Shown: in pieces, positions 25,260 to 33,389 of the stretch | Layout of the letters: each line of letters opens with the position of its first letter | Numbering within the stretch: position 1 is the first letter of the stretch | Origin: Chitinophagaceae bacterium | GTDB lineage: Bacteria; Bacteroidota; Bacteroidia; Chitinophagales; Chitinophagaceae | Reading direction: 5' to 3' | DNA: 38,065 nucleotides | Assembly (NCBI GenBank): GCA_020437365.1 | Contig: JAGQWM010000022.1 | Coordinates: 1 to 38,065, forward strand | Position numbers and translations under genes: made by a program | Notes under the pieces: model-generated | Databases searched by the model: none | What the model was told of the DNA's origin: nothing | Seen by the model: only the letters and a program-made list of their open reading frames with translations

Positions 25260-25607
25260 TTGAAACATGTCTTTACGATATTATCCTTTATGCTGTTGAT
25301 AACCATCACGTCACAGGCACAAACTTACAGGGGCAATCCGTCTACTGAAAGTAAAGATCGAATCGTAAAACTATATCCCAATCCTGCTACTTCTTATATT
25401 ACTTTTGATGTTAAAAAAGATTATACCGGAAATTATATGATTCAGATATATAGTTTCCTCGGTAAAAAAATGTATGAAGTAGCTAATATTCCACAAAAAT
25501 CGACTGTTCAATTAAGCGATTTTAATCGTGGCCTTTACATCTACCACTTGATTGATATGCCGACCGGCAAAATCATTGAGTCCGGCAAATTCCAGGTTTC
25601 TCACTAA
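25260..25607 (+). CDS. Secreted mini-protein with T9SS type A sorting domain; TTG start
   Basis: 115 aa. The start TTG at 25260 is chosen because it alone gives a proper signal peptide (KHVFTILSFMLLITITSQAQ, the Lys supplying the positive end); the next in-frame ATG at 25290 would leave almost none. After a short linker the rest is a T9SS type A domain: VKLYPNPATSYITFDV at the start, IQIYSFLGKKMYE in the middle, STVQLSDFNRGLYIYHL and a GKIIESGKFQV end. No passenger domain. The second such protein in the window. Predicted to be surface-exposed or released if T9SS accepts it. Confidence 0.8.
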   Translation: MKHVFTILSFMLLITITSQAQTYRGNPSTESKDRIVKLYPNPATSYITFDVKKDYTGNYMIQIYSFLGKKMYEVANIPQKSTVQLSDFNRGLYIYHLIDMPTGKIIESGKFQVSH

Positions 25608-25633
25608 GGTTATTCTTTTCGGAAGTACCACTC

Positions 25634-25729
25634 TGTCATGTCAGATAAGACAAGCTGCTGCATTTGACATAGTTGCACGAAAAATTGGTCAATTTGTCCC
25701 AAATTTCCCATTGGCAATATTCTTGACAA
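25634..25729. promoter_or_regulatory. Repeated TGTCA/TGACA half-sites upstream of grpE
   Basis: TGTCA occurs at 25634-25638 and 25639-25643, its complement TGACA at 25665-25669, TTGTC at 25694-25698 and GACAA at 25725-25729. They form two loose inverted pairs before the grpE promoter. A heat-shock operator is possible; the CIRCE sequence (TTAGCACTC) is absent. Confidence 0.3.
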
Positions 25730-25740
25730 GCTTACCTTTG
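25711..25740 (+). promoter_or_regulatory. grpE-dnaJ promoter
   Basis: TTG at 25711-25713 and a perfect TAnnTTTG box (TACCTTTG, 25733-25740) are 19 bp apart, the classical Bacteroidota sigma-A-type layout. The predicted start lies about 45 bp before the grpE ATG. Confidence 0.65.
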
Positions 25741-25789
25741 CACGCCTGTACATCAGGAGATTTTGCAAAAAATATTCAACCCGAAAAAC

Positions 25790-26359
25790 ATGTCTAAAAA
25801 AGAATTTACCGACAAAGAGCAAAATGCGGAAAATGAAATGCCGATAGATATCAATGCGGATGAGAACCAACATGGCACAACGCATTTGAACGAACCTGTT
25901 GCTGAACAATCGTTGGTCGAAAAATTGCAAACTGAACTGGCAGAAGAAAAAGATAAATATTTACGACAAGTAGCCGAGTTCGATAATTTCAAAAGAAGGA
26001 ATGCCAAGGAAAGAATGGAAATGATTCAAACAGCCGGTAGAGATGTGATAACGGATCTGCTCGAAGTTTTGGATGATTGCGACCGGGCGCAGCAACAACT
26101 TGAAAAAAACAACGAATCCGAGGCTATGAAAGAAGGCGTTTTGCTGGTATTCAATAAATTGAGAAATATTCTGCAAAGCAAAGGGGTAAAAGTCATGCAA
26201 ACCATTGGTGAAGAATTCAATGCCGACCTGCATGATGCCATTAGTGAAATTCCGGCACCTACCGAAGAGCTGAAAGGCAAAATAGTAGATGAAGTCCTGA
26301 AAGGATATTACCTGAACGACAAAATTATCCGACACGCAAAAGTCGTTGTTGGCAAATAA
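25790..26359 (+). CDS. grpE: Nucleotide exchange factor GrpE
   Basis: 189 aa from the ATG at 25790 (an in-frame TTG nine codons earlier is not needed). A Glu/Asn-rich N-terminal tail is followed by the long dimerisation helix (about 55-105, AEEKDKYLRQVAEFDNFKRR) and the beta-domain ending in GYYLNDKIIRHAKVVVGK, the typical GrpE C-terminus. It releases ADP from DnaK. dnaJ follows after 6 bp, so they are co-transcribed from the promoter at 25711-25740; dnaK is not in the window. Confidence 0.95.
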   Translation: MSKKEFTDKEQNAENEMPIDINADENQHGTTHLNEPVAEQSLVEKLQTELAEEKDKYLRQVAEFDNFKRRNAKERMEMIQTAGRDVITDLLEVLDDCDRAQQQLEKNNESEAMKEGVLLVFNKLRNILQSKGVKVMQTIGEEFNADLHDAISEIPAPTEELKGKIVDEVLKGYYLNDKIIRHAKVVVGK

Positions 26360-26365
26360 AAGCTT

Positions 26366-27523
26366 ATGACCAAGAGAGATTATTATGAAGTTTTAGGCAT
26401 TGGGAAATCCGCCTCTACGGATGAGGTCAAAAAGGCATATCGGAAAGTGGCGATGCAATACCATCCGGATCGAAACCCGGGCGATAAAACGGCTGAAGAA
26501 AAATTTAAAGAAGCGGCTGAAGCTTATGAAGTCCTGAGTGATGCAGATAAAAAAGCACAATACGACCGCTACGGACATGCCGGCCTGAGTGGAAATGGCC
26601 GTGGTGGATTTGGCGCCGGTGGCATGAATATGGATGACATCTTCAGTCAGTTTGGTGACGTTTTCGGTGATGATTTATTCGGAAGTTTTTTTGGTGGTGG
26701 CAGAAGAAGCAGAAGCCAACAAAGCCGTGGTGTTCGCGGTAGCAATTTGCGTGTCAAAATAAAAATGAACTATGCCGAAATTGCAAAAGGCGTAACCAAA
26801 AAAATAAAAGTCAAGAAATATAATATTTGTTCATCCTGCCACGGTAGCGGTGCCAAAGATAAAGGCAGCGTACAGACCTGTAGCACTTGCCAGGGCAGTG
26901 GCCAGGTGAGAAGAGTACAAAATACTTTTCTTGGACAAATGCAAACGGTAACAACCTGCCCAAGTTGCAATGGCGAAGGCACGACCGTAACTGCGAAATG
27001 TACAACCTGCAAAGGCGAAGGACGTGAGTTTGGTGAAGAAACGGTAAACATAGAAATTCCGGCAGGTGTGCAGGAAGGCATGCAAATGAATGTAGGTGGC
27101 AAAGGAAATGCCGGAGAAAGAGGCGGCCCTCCCGGCGATTTAATTATTCTCATCGAAGAAGAACCGCATACTGAATTGCACCGTGAAGGACAAAACGTAG
27201 CCTATGAGTTACATTTATCTTTTACAGATGCCGTTTTTGGTACACAAATAGAAGTGCCCACCATTGACGGCAGGGCCAAAATAAAAATTCCACCCGGCAC
27301 ACAAGGCGGTAAAATATTCAGATTGAAAGGAAAAGGCTTTCCAACCGTCAACTCGCATCATAAAGGTGATCAATTAATACAAGTCAGTATCTGGACGCCA
27401 AAAGAATTGACGAAAGAAGAAAAAGAACTGTTGGAGAAATTGAGCCAATCACCAAATTTCAAACCACAACCCGGAAAAAACGATAAAAACTTCTTTGATA
27501 AAATCAAAGAGATGTTTTCTTAA
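26366..27523 (+). CDS. dnaJ: Chaperone DnaJ
   Basis: 385 aa, full type I Hsp40. The J domain has the HPD motif at 33-35; a Gly/Phe-rich linker (about 72-112) follows. The zinc domain has four CxxCxGxG repeats starting at C155, C172, C198 and C212. The C-terminal substrate-binding domains follow, with a short Lys-rich end. It hands unfolded proteins to DnaK and stimulates its ATPase. Second gene of the grpE-dnaJ operon. No anomaly. Confidence 0.97.
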   Translation: MTKRDYYEVLGIGKSASTDEVKKAYRKVAMQYHPDRNPGDKTAEEKFKEAAEAYEVLSDADKKAQYDRYGHAGLSGNGRGGFGAGGMNMDDIFSQFGDVFGDDLFGSFFGGGRRSRSQQSRGVRGSNLRVKIKMNYAEIAKGVTKKIKVKKYNICSSCHGSGAKDKGSVQTCSTCQGSGQVRRVQNTFLGQMQTVTTCPSCNGEGTTVTAKCTTCKGEGREFGEETVNIEIPAGVQEGMQMNVGGKGNAGERGGPPGDLIILIEEEPHTELHREGQNVAYELHLSFTDAVFGTQIEVPTIDGRAKIKIPPGTQGGKIFRLKGKGFPTVNSHHKGDQLIQVSIWTPKELTKEEKELLEKLSQSPNFKPQPGKNDKNFFDKIKEMFS

Positions 27524-27603
27524 GTGCCCAACCGACAATTACCTGTAAAACAGAAGATGCAATAATTAATCTTATCTTCCGATATTTATATAAAAGAATA
27601 AAG

Positions 27604-28155
27604 ATGCGTTGTAGCTTTATCATTTTCATTTTATTAATTGGGTTATCAGCCTTCGGTCAAAGAATTGACTTTAGAAACGATTCACTTTTCATCAATCATC
27701 AATACGTAGATAACCACACACCTAAGTCAACCCTCGACCAATTGATGGGCATGGTTGGTAAAGAAAAAACAAGTGCCGGTAAACAGGTAAAAAACAAAAT
27801 CTTTTACACATTTTATATTTATAAAAAATTAGGTGTCAAGTTTTTCAAAAAAAATACAGATTCCTCTCATTTATCTGTTGGTATTAAATTTTATAAAAAC
27901 ACAGATGGCAGTTTCTCCAAGAATCTTCATCTTAAAACTTTCAAAGGTGAAATGTATATTGATGGAAATTATATGAACGACAGAAGAAGTATTGCACAAT
28001 TAGAAAACACTACATCCTGGTTTGTTTTTTATCGAACTTCCCGATTTATGGGTGAAGATTTCATATTATATGCGACATTACATTATGGAAAAAGAGAAAT
28101 CAGAGCTTTATTTGACAGGATAAAAAAATTAATGAATTGTATTTATATCATTTGA
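27604..28155 (+). CDS. Hypothetical secreted protein
   Basis: 183 aa with a signal peptide (CSFIIFILLIGLSAFGQ). The mature part is polar and strand-rich, with a central KIFYTFYIYKKLGVKFFKK block and LKTFKGEMYIDGNYMN. This recalls the DUF7738-like pattern of a clear-domain ('yYdklGi ... F.G.l.idg') in proteins linked to conflict systems, but I hold that weakly. No partner toxin or secretion gene lies beside it. A TATCTTCC box at 27573-27580 may be its -7 element. It converges on the fasciclin gene across a bidirectional hairpin. Confidence 0.6.
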   Translation: MRCSFIIFILLIGLSAFGQRIDFRNDSLFINHQYVDNHTPKSTLDQLMGMVGKEKTSAGKQVKNKIFYTFYIYKKLGVKFFKKNTDSSHLSVGIKFYKNTDGSFSKNLHLKTFKGEMYIDGNYMNDRRSIAQLENTTSWFVFYRTSRFMGEDFILYATLHYGKREIRALFDRIKKLMNCIYII

Positions 28156-28181
28156 TGCAATATGATATTAAAATCAGAAAA

Positions 28182-28197
28182 GGCTCCTTGCGGAGCC
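28182..28197. terminator. Bidirectional terminator hairpin
   Basis: GGCTCC and GGAGCC form a 6-bp G+C-rich stem over a 4-base loop between convergent genes. The T-tract is better for the minus-strand transcript (AAAA and AAAT on + before it), so it mainly ends the fasciclin gene. Confidence 0.7.
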
Positions 28198-28220
28198 ATT
28201 TCCTTTCCAAATACTACTGC

Positions 28221-28781
28221 TTACTTAGGAAGTAAAACAGTGTCTACAACATGGATTACACCATTTGACTGGTACACATCGTACACAGAAATGTTGGCCA
28301 TCCTGCCATTTTCATCTTTCAGCATGATATTATGTGCACCATTCATCATGGCCCATAAATAACCACCACTGACAGTTTTTATTTTGGCAGTACCATTGCC
28401 TTTTTTTATTAATTTTTTCAAAGCATCAAAATCCCATTTTCCGCTTACAACATGGTAGGTCAATACTTTCCGCAATTGTGCCAGGTTTTCCTTTTTCAAT
28501 AAATTTTCTACCGTTCCTTTAGGCAGGTTTTCAAAAGCGTCATTCACAGGTGCAAATACGGTAAACGGGCCTTTGCTTTTTAAAGTTTCTACCAGGCCGG
28601 CAGCTTTTACTGCTGCTACCAATGTGGTGTGATCTTTAGAATGAACAGCGTTATCTACAATATCTTTCATAGGATACATCGCTTCTCCACCCACTTGTAC
28701 TGTCATTTGGGCGTTCAACGTAGTTGTAAGACCGGTGCAAATAAGAAACAATCCGATCAATCGAATACTTAATTTTTTCAT
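28221..28781 (-). CDS. Secreted fasciclin (FAS1) domain protein
   Basis: 186 aa: signal peptide (cleavage after TTLNAQ) and one FAS1 domain. The H1 motif is GPFTVFAPVNDAFENLP and the H2 motif is NGVIHVVDTVLLP at the C-terminus, with the conserved YHVVSG in between. FAS1 domains mediate adhesion. The gene lies 132 bp downstream of the anti-sigma/sigma pair on the same strand. In mycobacteria, SigK-RskA control fasciclin-like antigens (MPT70/MPT83); the same arrangement here suggests that this protein is the target of the ECF sigma factor. That link is inference from gene order. Confidence 0.92.
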   Translation of the reverse strand: MKKLSIRLIGLFLICTGLTTTLNAQMTVQVGGEAMYPMKDIVDNAVHSKDHTTLVAAVKAAGLVETLKSKGPFTVFAPVNDAFENLPKGTVENLLKKENLAQLRKVLTYHVVSGKWDFDALKKLIKKGNGTAKIKTVSGGYLWAMMNGAHNIMLKDENGRMANISVYDVYQSNGVIHVVDTVLLPK

Positions 28782-28913
28782 GATGTTAATTTTTTAAATG
28801 TGATGAATTAACATACATACGTAGAACAGCAATTTTGGATTTACCTATTCAAAATTTTTTTCCAATTGACCTTACCGGCCAAAAAATAATAAAGGAATAA
28901 AGAAAACCGGAAT

Positions 28914-29741
28914 TTAGATTTTTCCCATTACGTACATCGCTGACATAGTAGGTGAAGGGCTGCCTCCTTTTTGCTCCATAGTAATGGCAAACGCATTGGC
29001 ATCTTTTACTTTTACAGGCATTTGCACGACAGCAGCTTGTGCAGGCGCCAAATTGAATACACCCATATCAACAGGTTGGCCACTTACAATTGCCCATAAT
29101 TGATATTGTTTATTGTCCGGCAGTGCCGGTAGGTCATCCACTTTCAATAATACATCTTCTGTCGTCGTATTCCAATAAACCCGAACAGCAGCAGCGGGAC
29201 TTTTTTTGGTGCCTTGTAAATTTATTTCCCGGGTGGCAGAATGAACCAACAGGAAATTTATTTTTTCTTCTTGTTGTATCTGTTGTGCAATGCTGGAACG
29301 TTCTTGCAGCATCGTGTCTTGCTTATTTTTCATTTCAGCCATTTGGCTTTTGTACCTTTCACTGCTATTCTTTGCATTGAACCAAAGAGTGGCAAAGCCA
29401 ATCGTTAGTAAAACCGTAGCTGCCACCGCAATTTTCCAACCCATGGGGATTAACTTCCCTTGCTGCTCATTTTTTTCCATAGGAAGGACTTTATCGGATA
29501 CAGGCTTTTCCTGCTCTACTTGATCAATAGCCGCCATAATTTTTTTCTTCACAGATGCCGGTGGTGCTACAGCATTGGCCATTGCATATTGCTCCATTGT
29601 ATCCTGCAATTGCAATAATTCATTTTTTATTTCAGGATAAATTTTTGCCATGCATTCTACTTCTTGTTGTTCTTGAGCTGATACATTTCCCAAAACATAG
29701 CTTTCTAAAATACCTGATGATATGTATGCATTTATATCCAA
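28914..29741 (-). CDS. Anti-sigma factor, RskA family
   Basis: 275 aa. The N-terminal cytoplasmic part (about 1-105) contains the ISSGILESYVLGNVSAQE start typical of RskA-type proteins (anti-sigma helical domain without the zinc motif). One transmembrane helix (about 107-125, VAATVLLTIGFATLWF) precedes a coiled-coil (130-160) and the periplasmic RskA domain (about 180-275, with VRVYWN, LPALPDNKQYQLWAIV and FAITMEQKGGSPSPT). It holds the ECF sigma factor until a signal releases it. Its start overlaps the sigma gene end by 10 bp, indicating coupled translation. Confidence 0.9.
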   Translation of the reverse strand: MDINAYISSGILESYVLGNVSAQEQQEVECMAKIYPEIKNELLQLQDTMEQYAMANAVAPPASVKKKIMAAIDQVEQEKPVSDKVLPMEKNEQQGKLIPMGWKIAVAATVLLTIGFATLWFNAKNSSERYKSQMAEMKNKQDTMLQERSSIAQQIQQEEKINFLLVHSATREINLQGTKKSPAAAVRVYWNTTTEDVLLKVDDLPALPDNKQYQLWAIVSGQPVDMGVFNLAPAQAAVVQMPVKVKDANAFAITMEQKGGSPSPTMSAMYVMGKI

Positions 29742-30316
29742 AATAAAAATGTATTAAAGGCTTTTCTTAATGTTTTAATGGCACTTCGAACTCTTGATTT
29801 CACCGTGCCTAATGGTATATCCAATTTTTCCGAAACTTCTTTCTGGGTATAACCGCTAAAGTAAATATATTCTAATAATCTCTTTTGTTCTTCCGGTAAT
29901 TTCTGCACCAAAGCAGTTACGCCAATGGTATTCTCATTTTTTCCGGGAGCAGTTGTATTACCCATATCTACGTTGAAATCCAATGTTTGGATGTCCACTT
30001 TGTTTTCTTTCTTCAGTTTGCGTAATTGGTCAATGGCAGTATTGCGGGCAATATTTAACATCCAGGTAAACAAACTTCCTTTGGTTGGATTATAAGTATG
30101 TATGTGTTTCCAGATTTTTACAAAAGCATCTTGCAATACATCCTGGCTCACTTCTTCTGACCGGACAATTTTACAGATGATGCCATACAACGCAGCATTG
30201 TACTGGTCGTACAATTCTTCAAATGCTTCTTTATCGCCATTTTGTAGCCTTTGTGTCAAAGCTGCATTAAGCTGGGACGATGGATTCTTCATCTCACCAA
30301 AAATAACTTTATTCAT
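29732..30316 (-). CDS. ECF RNA polymerase sigma factor (SigK-like)
   Basis: 194 aa. Region 2 (about 25-95: FEELYDQYNAALYGI, VLQDAFVKIW, NIARNTAIDQLRK) and region 4 (about 135-190: EEQKRLLEYIYFSGYTQKEV, LGTVKSRVRSAIKTLRK) are clear; no region 3 is present. With the RskA-type anti-sigma it forms a sigma/anti-sigma pair. A preceding Met run could shift the start; the MNKVIFGEMKN start fits the usual length. The signal is unknown, and the likely target is the fasciclin gene and the operon itself. Confidence 0.93.
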   Translation of the reverse strand: MNKVIFGEMKNPSSQLNAALTQRLQNGDKEAFEELYDQYNAALYGIICKIVRSEEVSQDVLQDAFVKIWKHIHTYNPTKGSLFTWMLNIARNTAIDQLRKLKKENKVDIQTLDFNVDMGNTTAPGKNENTIGVTALVQKLPEEQKRLLEYIYFSGYTQKEVSEKLDIPLGTVKSRVRSAIKTLRKAFNTFLFWI

Positions 30317-30394
30317 ACAAATTCTTCATTTTCTTTTACAATCAATTTGCAACGCAATGAAATTCAATGCTCATTCACAAAAACTATAGTATTG

Positions 30395-30402
30395 TATATT
30401 TG
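30395..30402 (+). promoter_or_regulatory. -7 box before the methyltransferase remnant
   Basis: TATATTTG is a perfect TAnnTTTG match, about 70 bp upstream of the pseudogene start. It may be the surviving promoter of the dead gene. The -33 element is unclear. Confidence 0.35.
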
Positions 30403-30473
30403 TTTGTCACTTTGAAATTTCTGTCCCGATGTTGATTGAAAAAATGTACTCAGTAACATTAAAAAAACACATC

Positions 30474-30651
30474 ATGGAAAAGCAATTAGAAGCCATCCGG
30501 GACCAACAAAAATCTACCTGGAACGAATTTTCACCCATGTTGAAAAAATGGGATGACATATTAATGGATGCCGCAATGCCACTCACAACAATATCCAAAT
30601 GGCGTTGTGAATATAGTAGCAAGCACCCTTGTCATTGCCGGTGAAAAATAG
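30474..30651 (+). pseudogene. Class I SAM methyltransferase remnant with large internal deletion
   Basis: The ATG at 30474 opens MEKQLEAIRDQQKSTWNEF and then SPMLKKWDD, which is the N-terminus of UbiE-type methyltransferases of Bacteroidota (as I remember, REQQKxxWNKFSPGWKKWDxxTMDFLKPMGD). After about 37 residues the frame becomes unrelated, but another + frame then reads QYPNGVVNIVASTLVIAGEK up to the TAG at 30649-30651, matching the family's C-terminal end (KYPDGNVxIDSSALVIYGEK, from memory). So about 200 central codons, with the SAM site, were lost, and the junction (about 30580-30595) is out of frame. The gene is dead. A longer in-frame start at 30429 adds unconvincing residues. Confidence 0.65.
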
Positions 30652-30710
30652 ATATATTTTTTATTACTGATTATTGTATCTTGTCATTTTAATATTTGAA
30701 TAGGATTTTA

Positions 30711-31544
30711 ATGAATCTCTCCAAAATGAACAGGTGCAATAATTTTTTTACATTCAAAAATATTTTCTTATTGGTAATTTGTATCTCTATTTCTGAATTT
30801 AGTGGAGCACAAATAATTCCGCCGGCCATGGGCAAGGCAAAATCAGGAAGTTGGTTTGCACTCAGCTTGAAACAAAATATTGGACAATCCAAAAAATGGA
30901 GCTCTACCAGTTTCATTGGCCAGGGTTGGAAAAGTAATCCTGATGGTGGTTCGCTATTACAAAAACCACAAATTTTTATCCTGAATGAAGAACTCTTTCA
31001 TCAGTTTGCGCCGCAATGGCAATATTCGATGGCGTTGAGTTATCAGCTGAAAGATGAATACAATAGCACACCGCCTTACGAACATAAATGGCCTCGCCAG
31101 CGACAGGAGATCAGAATCTATGGCCGCCTTTCATATAGTTTGAAAAATAATCATTTGATTTTTTCACCATCCTTTCGACCGGAGTTTAGGAAATTCTACA
31201 GGCCCGATTTTCACCGGCCGGAAGAATTATTTCAAATTCGTACCCGTTTTCGGTTAAAGCTAACTGTTAATCTAACGCCAGATAAATTGCATAGAATGGA
31301 AATAACATCGGAACAATTATTTTCGACAAGTAAAAAAAATGGAGTTGACAAGTGGACAAAATTTGCCTATAAAGAAAGCCGGTTTGCCATTTATTATACT
31401 GTTTCGCTCCGCCATGCTCCTATTACTTTTAATCTTGGGTATATGAATAATGGGGTCGGCATTAAAAATACTTACGATGTGCATATTTTAGGATTCGATG
31501 TTGTTTTCACCAATCCCTTTCGAAGCAAAAAGCAGAAAAAATAA
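30711..31544 (+). CDS. DUF2490 domain protein
   Basis: 277 aa from the ATG at 30711; the ATG at 30726 is equally possible, and a TTG at 30696 is less likely. A signal peptide (hydrophobic IFLLVICISISEF, cleavage after SGAQ) is followed by a beta-strand-rich chain typical of DUF2490 (LSLKQNIGQSKKWSSTSFIGQ, FAPQWQYSMALSYQ, WPRQRQEIRIYGRL, FRPEFRKFY, GVGIKNTYDVHILGFDVVFTNPF). The family is predicted to be an outer-membrane beta-barrel of unknown function. The C-terminus ends in a Lys run after the last aromatic strand. The gene follows the methyltransferase remnant and converges with the von Willebrand gene. Confidence 0.8.
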   Translation: MNLSKMNRCNNFFTFKNIFLLVICISISEFSGAQIIPPAMGKAKSGSWFALSLKQNIGQSKKWSSTSFIGQGWKSNPDGGSLLQKPQIFILNEELFHQFAPQWQYSMALSYQLKDEYNSTPPYEHKWPRQRQEIRIYGRLSYSLKNNHLIFSPSFRPEFRKFYRPDFHRPEELFQIRTRFRLKLTVNLTPDKLHRMEITSEQLFSTSKKNGVDKWTKFAYKESRFAIYYTVSLRHAPITFNLGYMNNGVGIKNTYDVHILGFDVVFTNPFRSKKQKK

Positions 31545-31571
31545 AATCTGCCTTTAATGAATGCCGAAAAA

Positions 31572-33335
31572 CTATTTTCTCTTTTTCACTTTTTCATATA
31601 AATTTTTGGCTTCCTGTACCAGTTGTATAAATTCGGTTTGTAAGGAATTTTCGCTGCCGGATGAGTTCTGTGCTAAGGTTAAAATTTGATCCCAATCGAC
31701 ATTCCTGGTAAATGGTGAATTTCTTAATACGGAACCAAACATGGCAACAGCAGCAGAAAATTGACAAGCTTTTGATAGTTTATTGAAAGGTTGGTAATTA
31801 AATTTACAAGCAAAATCATCATTCAAATTTTCGCTTTGTCCCGGCAATTGATATTCTAAACGGATATTTGCCAGTTTACCATTTTCATAATGATCTTTTA
31901 TAGCACCTTTATTGATTTCTGTTGGTACAATTTCAAAAAGTGCCAGCATTGAATGTCCGGAACCGATTTCACCACCTTCAATCACAGAAAGTGAATCACG
32001 CAAGGCACCAACTTTATTATCAAAACCAATTAACCGATATTCTTTCACATATTCAGGGTTGAAATCTACATTCATATACACATTATCGGCTACGGCATAC
32101 AAGGTTTTTGTAAACTCTTCCATTAATACTTTTTCGGCTTCTTTAAAATTATCGAGGTAAGCAAAATTTCCATTTCCTTTTTTGGATAAGGTTTGAATTT
32201 TTGAATCTTTATAATTCCCCATACCTACACCTAGACAGGTGAGATAAATACCGGATTTCTGATGTTTTGAAATCAGTGAATCCAATTCATCTTCCGTGCG
32301 CAGACCGACATTAAAATCTCCATCAGTGGCCAGGATGACCCGATTGTTACCATTTTTTATAAAATGATTTCTGGCCACACTGTAAGCCAACTTGATGCCT
32401 GATTCGCCGGGTGTATTACCGCCGGGTTCCATTTCATCAATGGCTTTCAAGATTTTTTCTTTTTCAGCGCCACTCACGGTATTGAGCATTACACCGGTTA
32501 CGCCGCCATAGGTTACAATGGCAACAGAATCTTTGTCACGCAAATTATTGACCATGAGCCTGAATGCCGATTTTAATAATGGCAAGCGATTAGGCATATC
32601 CATTGAACCTGATACGTCAATTAAAAAAACAAGATTGCTCGGCGGCAATGAATCGAGGTTTAATTTTTTTGAATTGAAATGAATATATAATAATTGGTTC
32701 TCTGCATTCCAGGGGCAATTGCTGATATTTGATGTTATATTAAACAATTTGGAATCGGGCGGTGATTGATAATCGAGGTTAAAATAATTCAGCATTTCTT
32801 CGATACGTACTGCATCGGGTGGCACCAGCGATTTTAGATTGATAAACCTGCGAATATTGCTGTAAGAAGCCCTGTCCACATTCAATGCCATGCCGGTATT
32901 GGGAAATTTTGCGGTTTTAATAAAATGATTTTCGAGCAGGCTGGCATACGTTTCACTGCCATTGTACCATTCTTTTTGATCTTCCCGATCCAAGTTTTTT
33001 GTCAGGGAAGAAAGCTTCACTCTTTTGGAATTGGCTGCCGATGCCGGCAATTGTTTCATTTTTACCCGCACATATTTATCGGCATCTACAAAAACTTTTT
33101 GGGTAAAATATCCTTGCATTGAAAATTGCAATGTATCGGTGCGCTGGTAAGCCACAATACCAAAAGTGCCGGAAAAACCGGTATGATAAATATAACCAGT
33201 TTTTTGTTGGAGGATGGTTACATTTTGCAATACATTGCCGGCTTCATCTTTGACTTCTCCACGCACATAAAATTTTTGAGCGCAGAGTGAAAGATGCAGC
33301 AAAATAAAAAGTGCTGTATGAAAAGCAGCTCTCAA
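31572..33335 (-). CDS. YfbK-like von Willebrand factor A protein
   Basis: 587 aa. A signal peptide (ALFILLHLSLCAQ) is followed by a carboxypeptidase-like beta-domain (about 22-95), a vWF_A N-terminal region (about 125-215, with NTGMALNVDRASYSNIRRF), the VWA domain (about 234-405) and a C-terminal DUF3520-like region (about 410-585). The MIDAS metal site is intact: D240-V-S242-G-S244, then GGNTPG and ATDGDFNVG. Such proteins are periplasmic or secreted metal-dependent binders; YfbK function is unknown. The added N-terminal beta-domain is typical of Bacteroidota versions. It stands alone. Confidence 0.9.
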   Translation of the reverse strand: MRAAFHTALFILLHLSLCAQKFYVRGEVKDEAGNVLQNVTILQQKTGYIYHTGFSGTFGIVAYQRTDTLQFSMQGYFTQKVFVDADKYVRVKMKQLPASAANSKRVKLSSLTKNLDREDQKEWYNGSETYASLLENHFIKTAKFPNTGMALNVDRASYSNIRRFINLKSLVPPDAVRIEEMLNYFNLDYQSPPDSKLFNITSNISNCPWNAENQLLYIHFNSKKLNLDSLPPSNLVFLIDVSGSMDMPNRLPLLKSAFRLMVNNLRDKDSVAIVTYGGVTGVMLNTVSGAEKEKILKAIDEMEPGGNTPGESGIKLAYSVARNHFIKNGNNRVILATDGDFNVGLRTEDELDSLISKHQKSGIYLTCLGVGMGNYKDSKIQTLSKKGNGNFAYLDNFKEAEKVLMEEFTKTLYAVADNVYMNVDFNPEYVKEYRLIGFDNKVGALRDSLSVIEGGEIGSGHSMLALFEIVPTEINKGAIKDHYENGKLANIRLEYQLPGQSENLNDDFACKFNYQPFNKLSKACQFSAAVAMFGSVLRNSPFTRNVDWDQILTLAQNSSGSENSLQTEFIQLVQEAKNLYEKVKKRK

Positions 33336-33389
33336 ATGATGACTTTTATGCTGAAAAATTACAAAAAATCAAGCAGAGCTAATAGGGAA

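Noticed and set aside
25634..25740. CIRCE/HrcA operator for grpE
   Set aside because: The CIRCE sequence (TTAGCACTC-N9-GAGTGCTAA) is absent.
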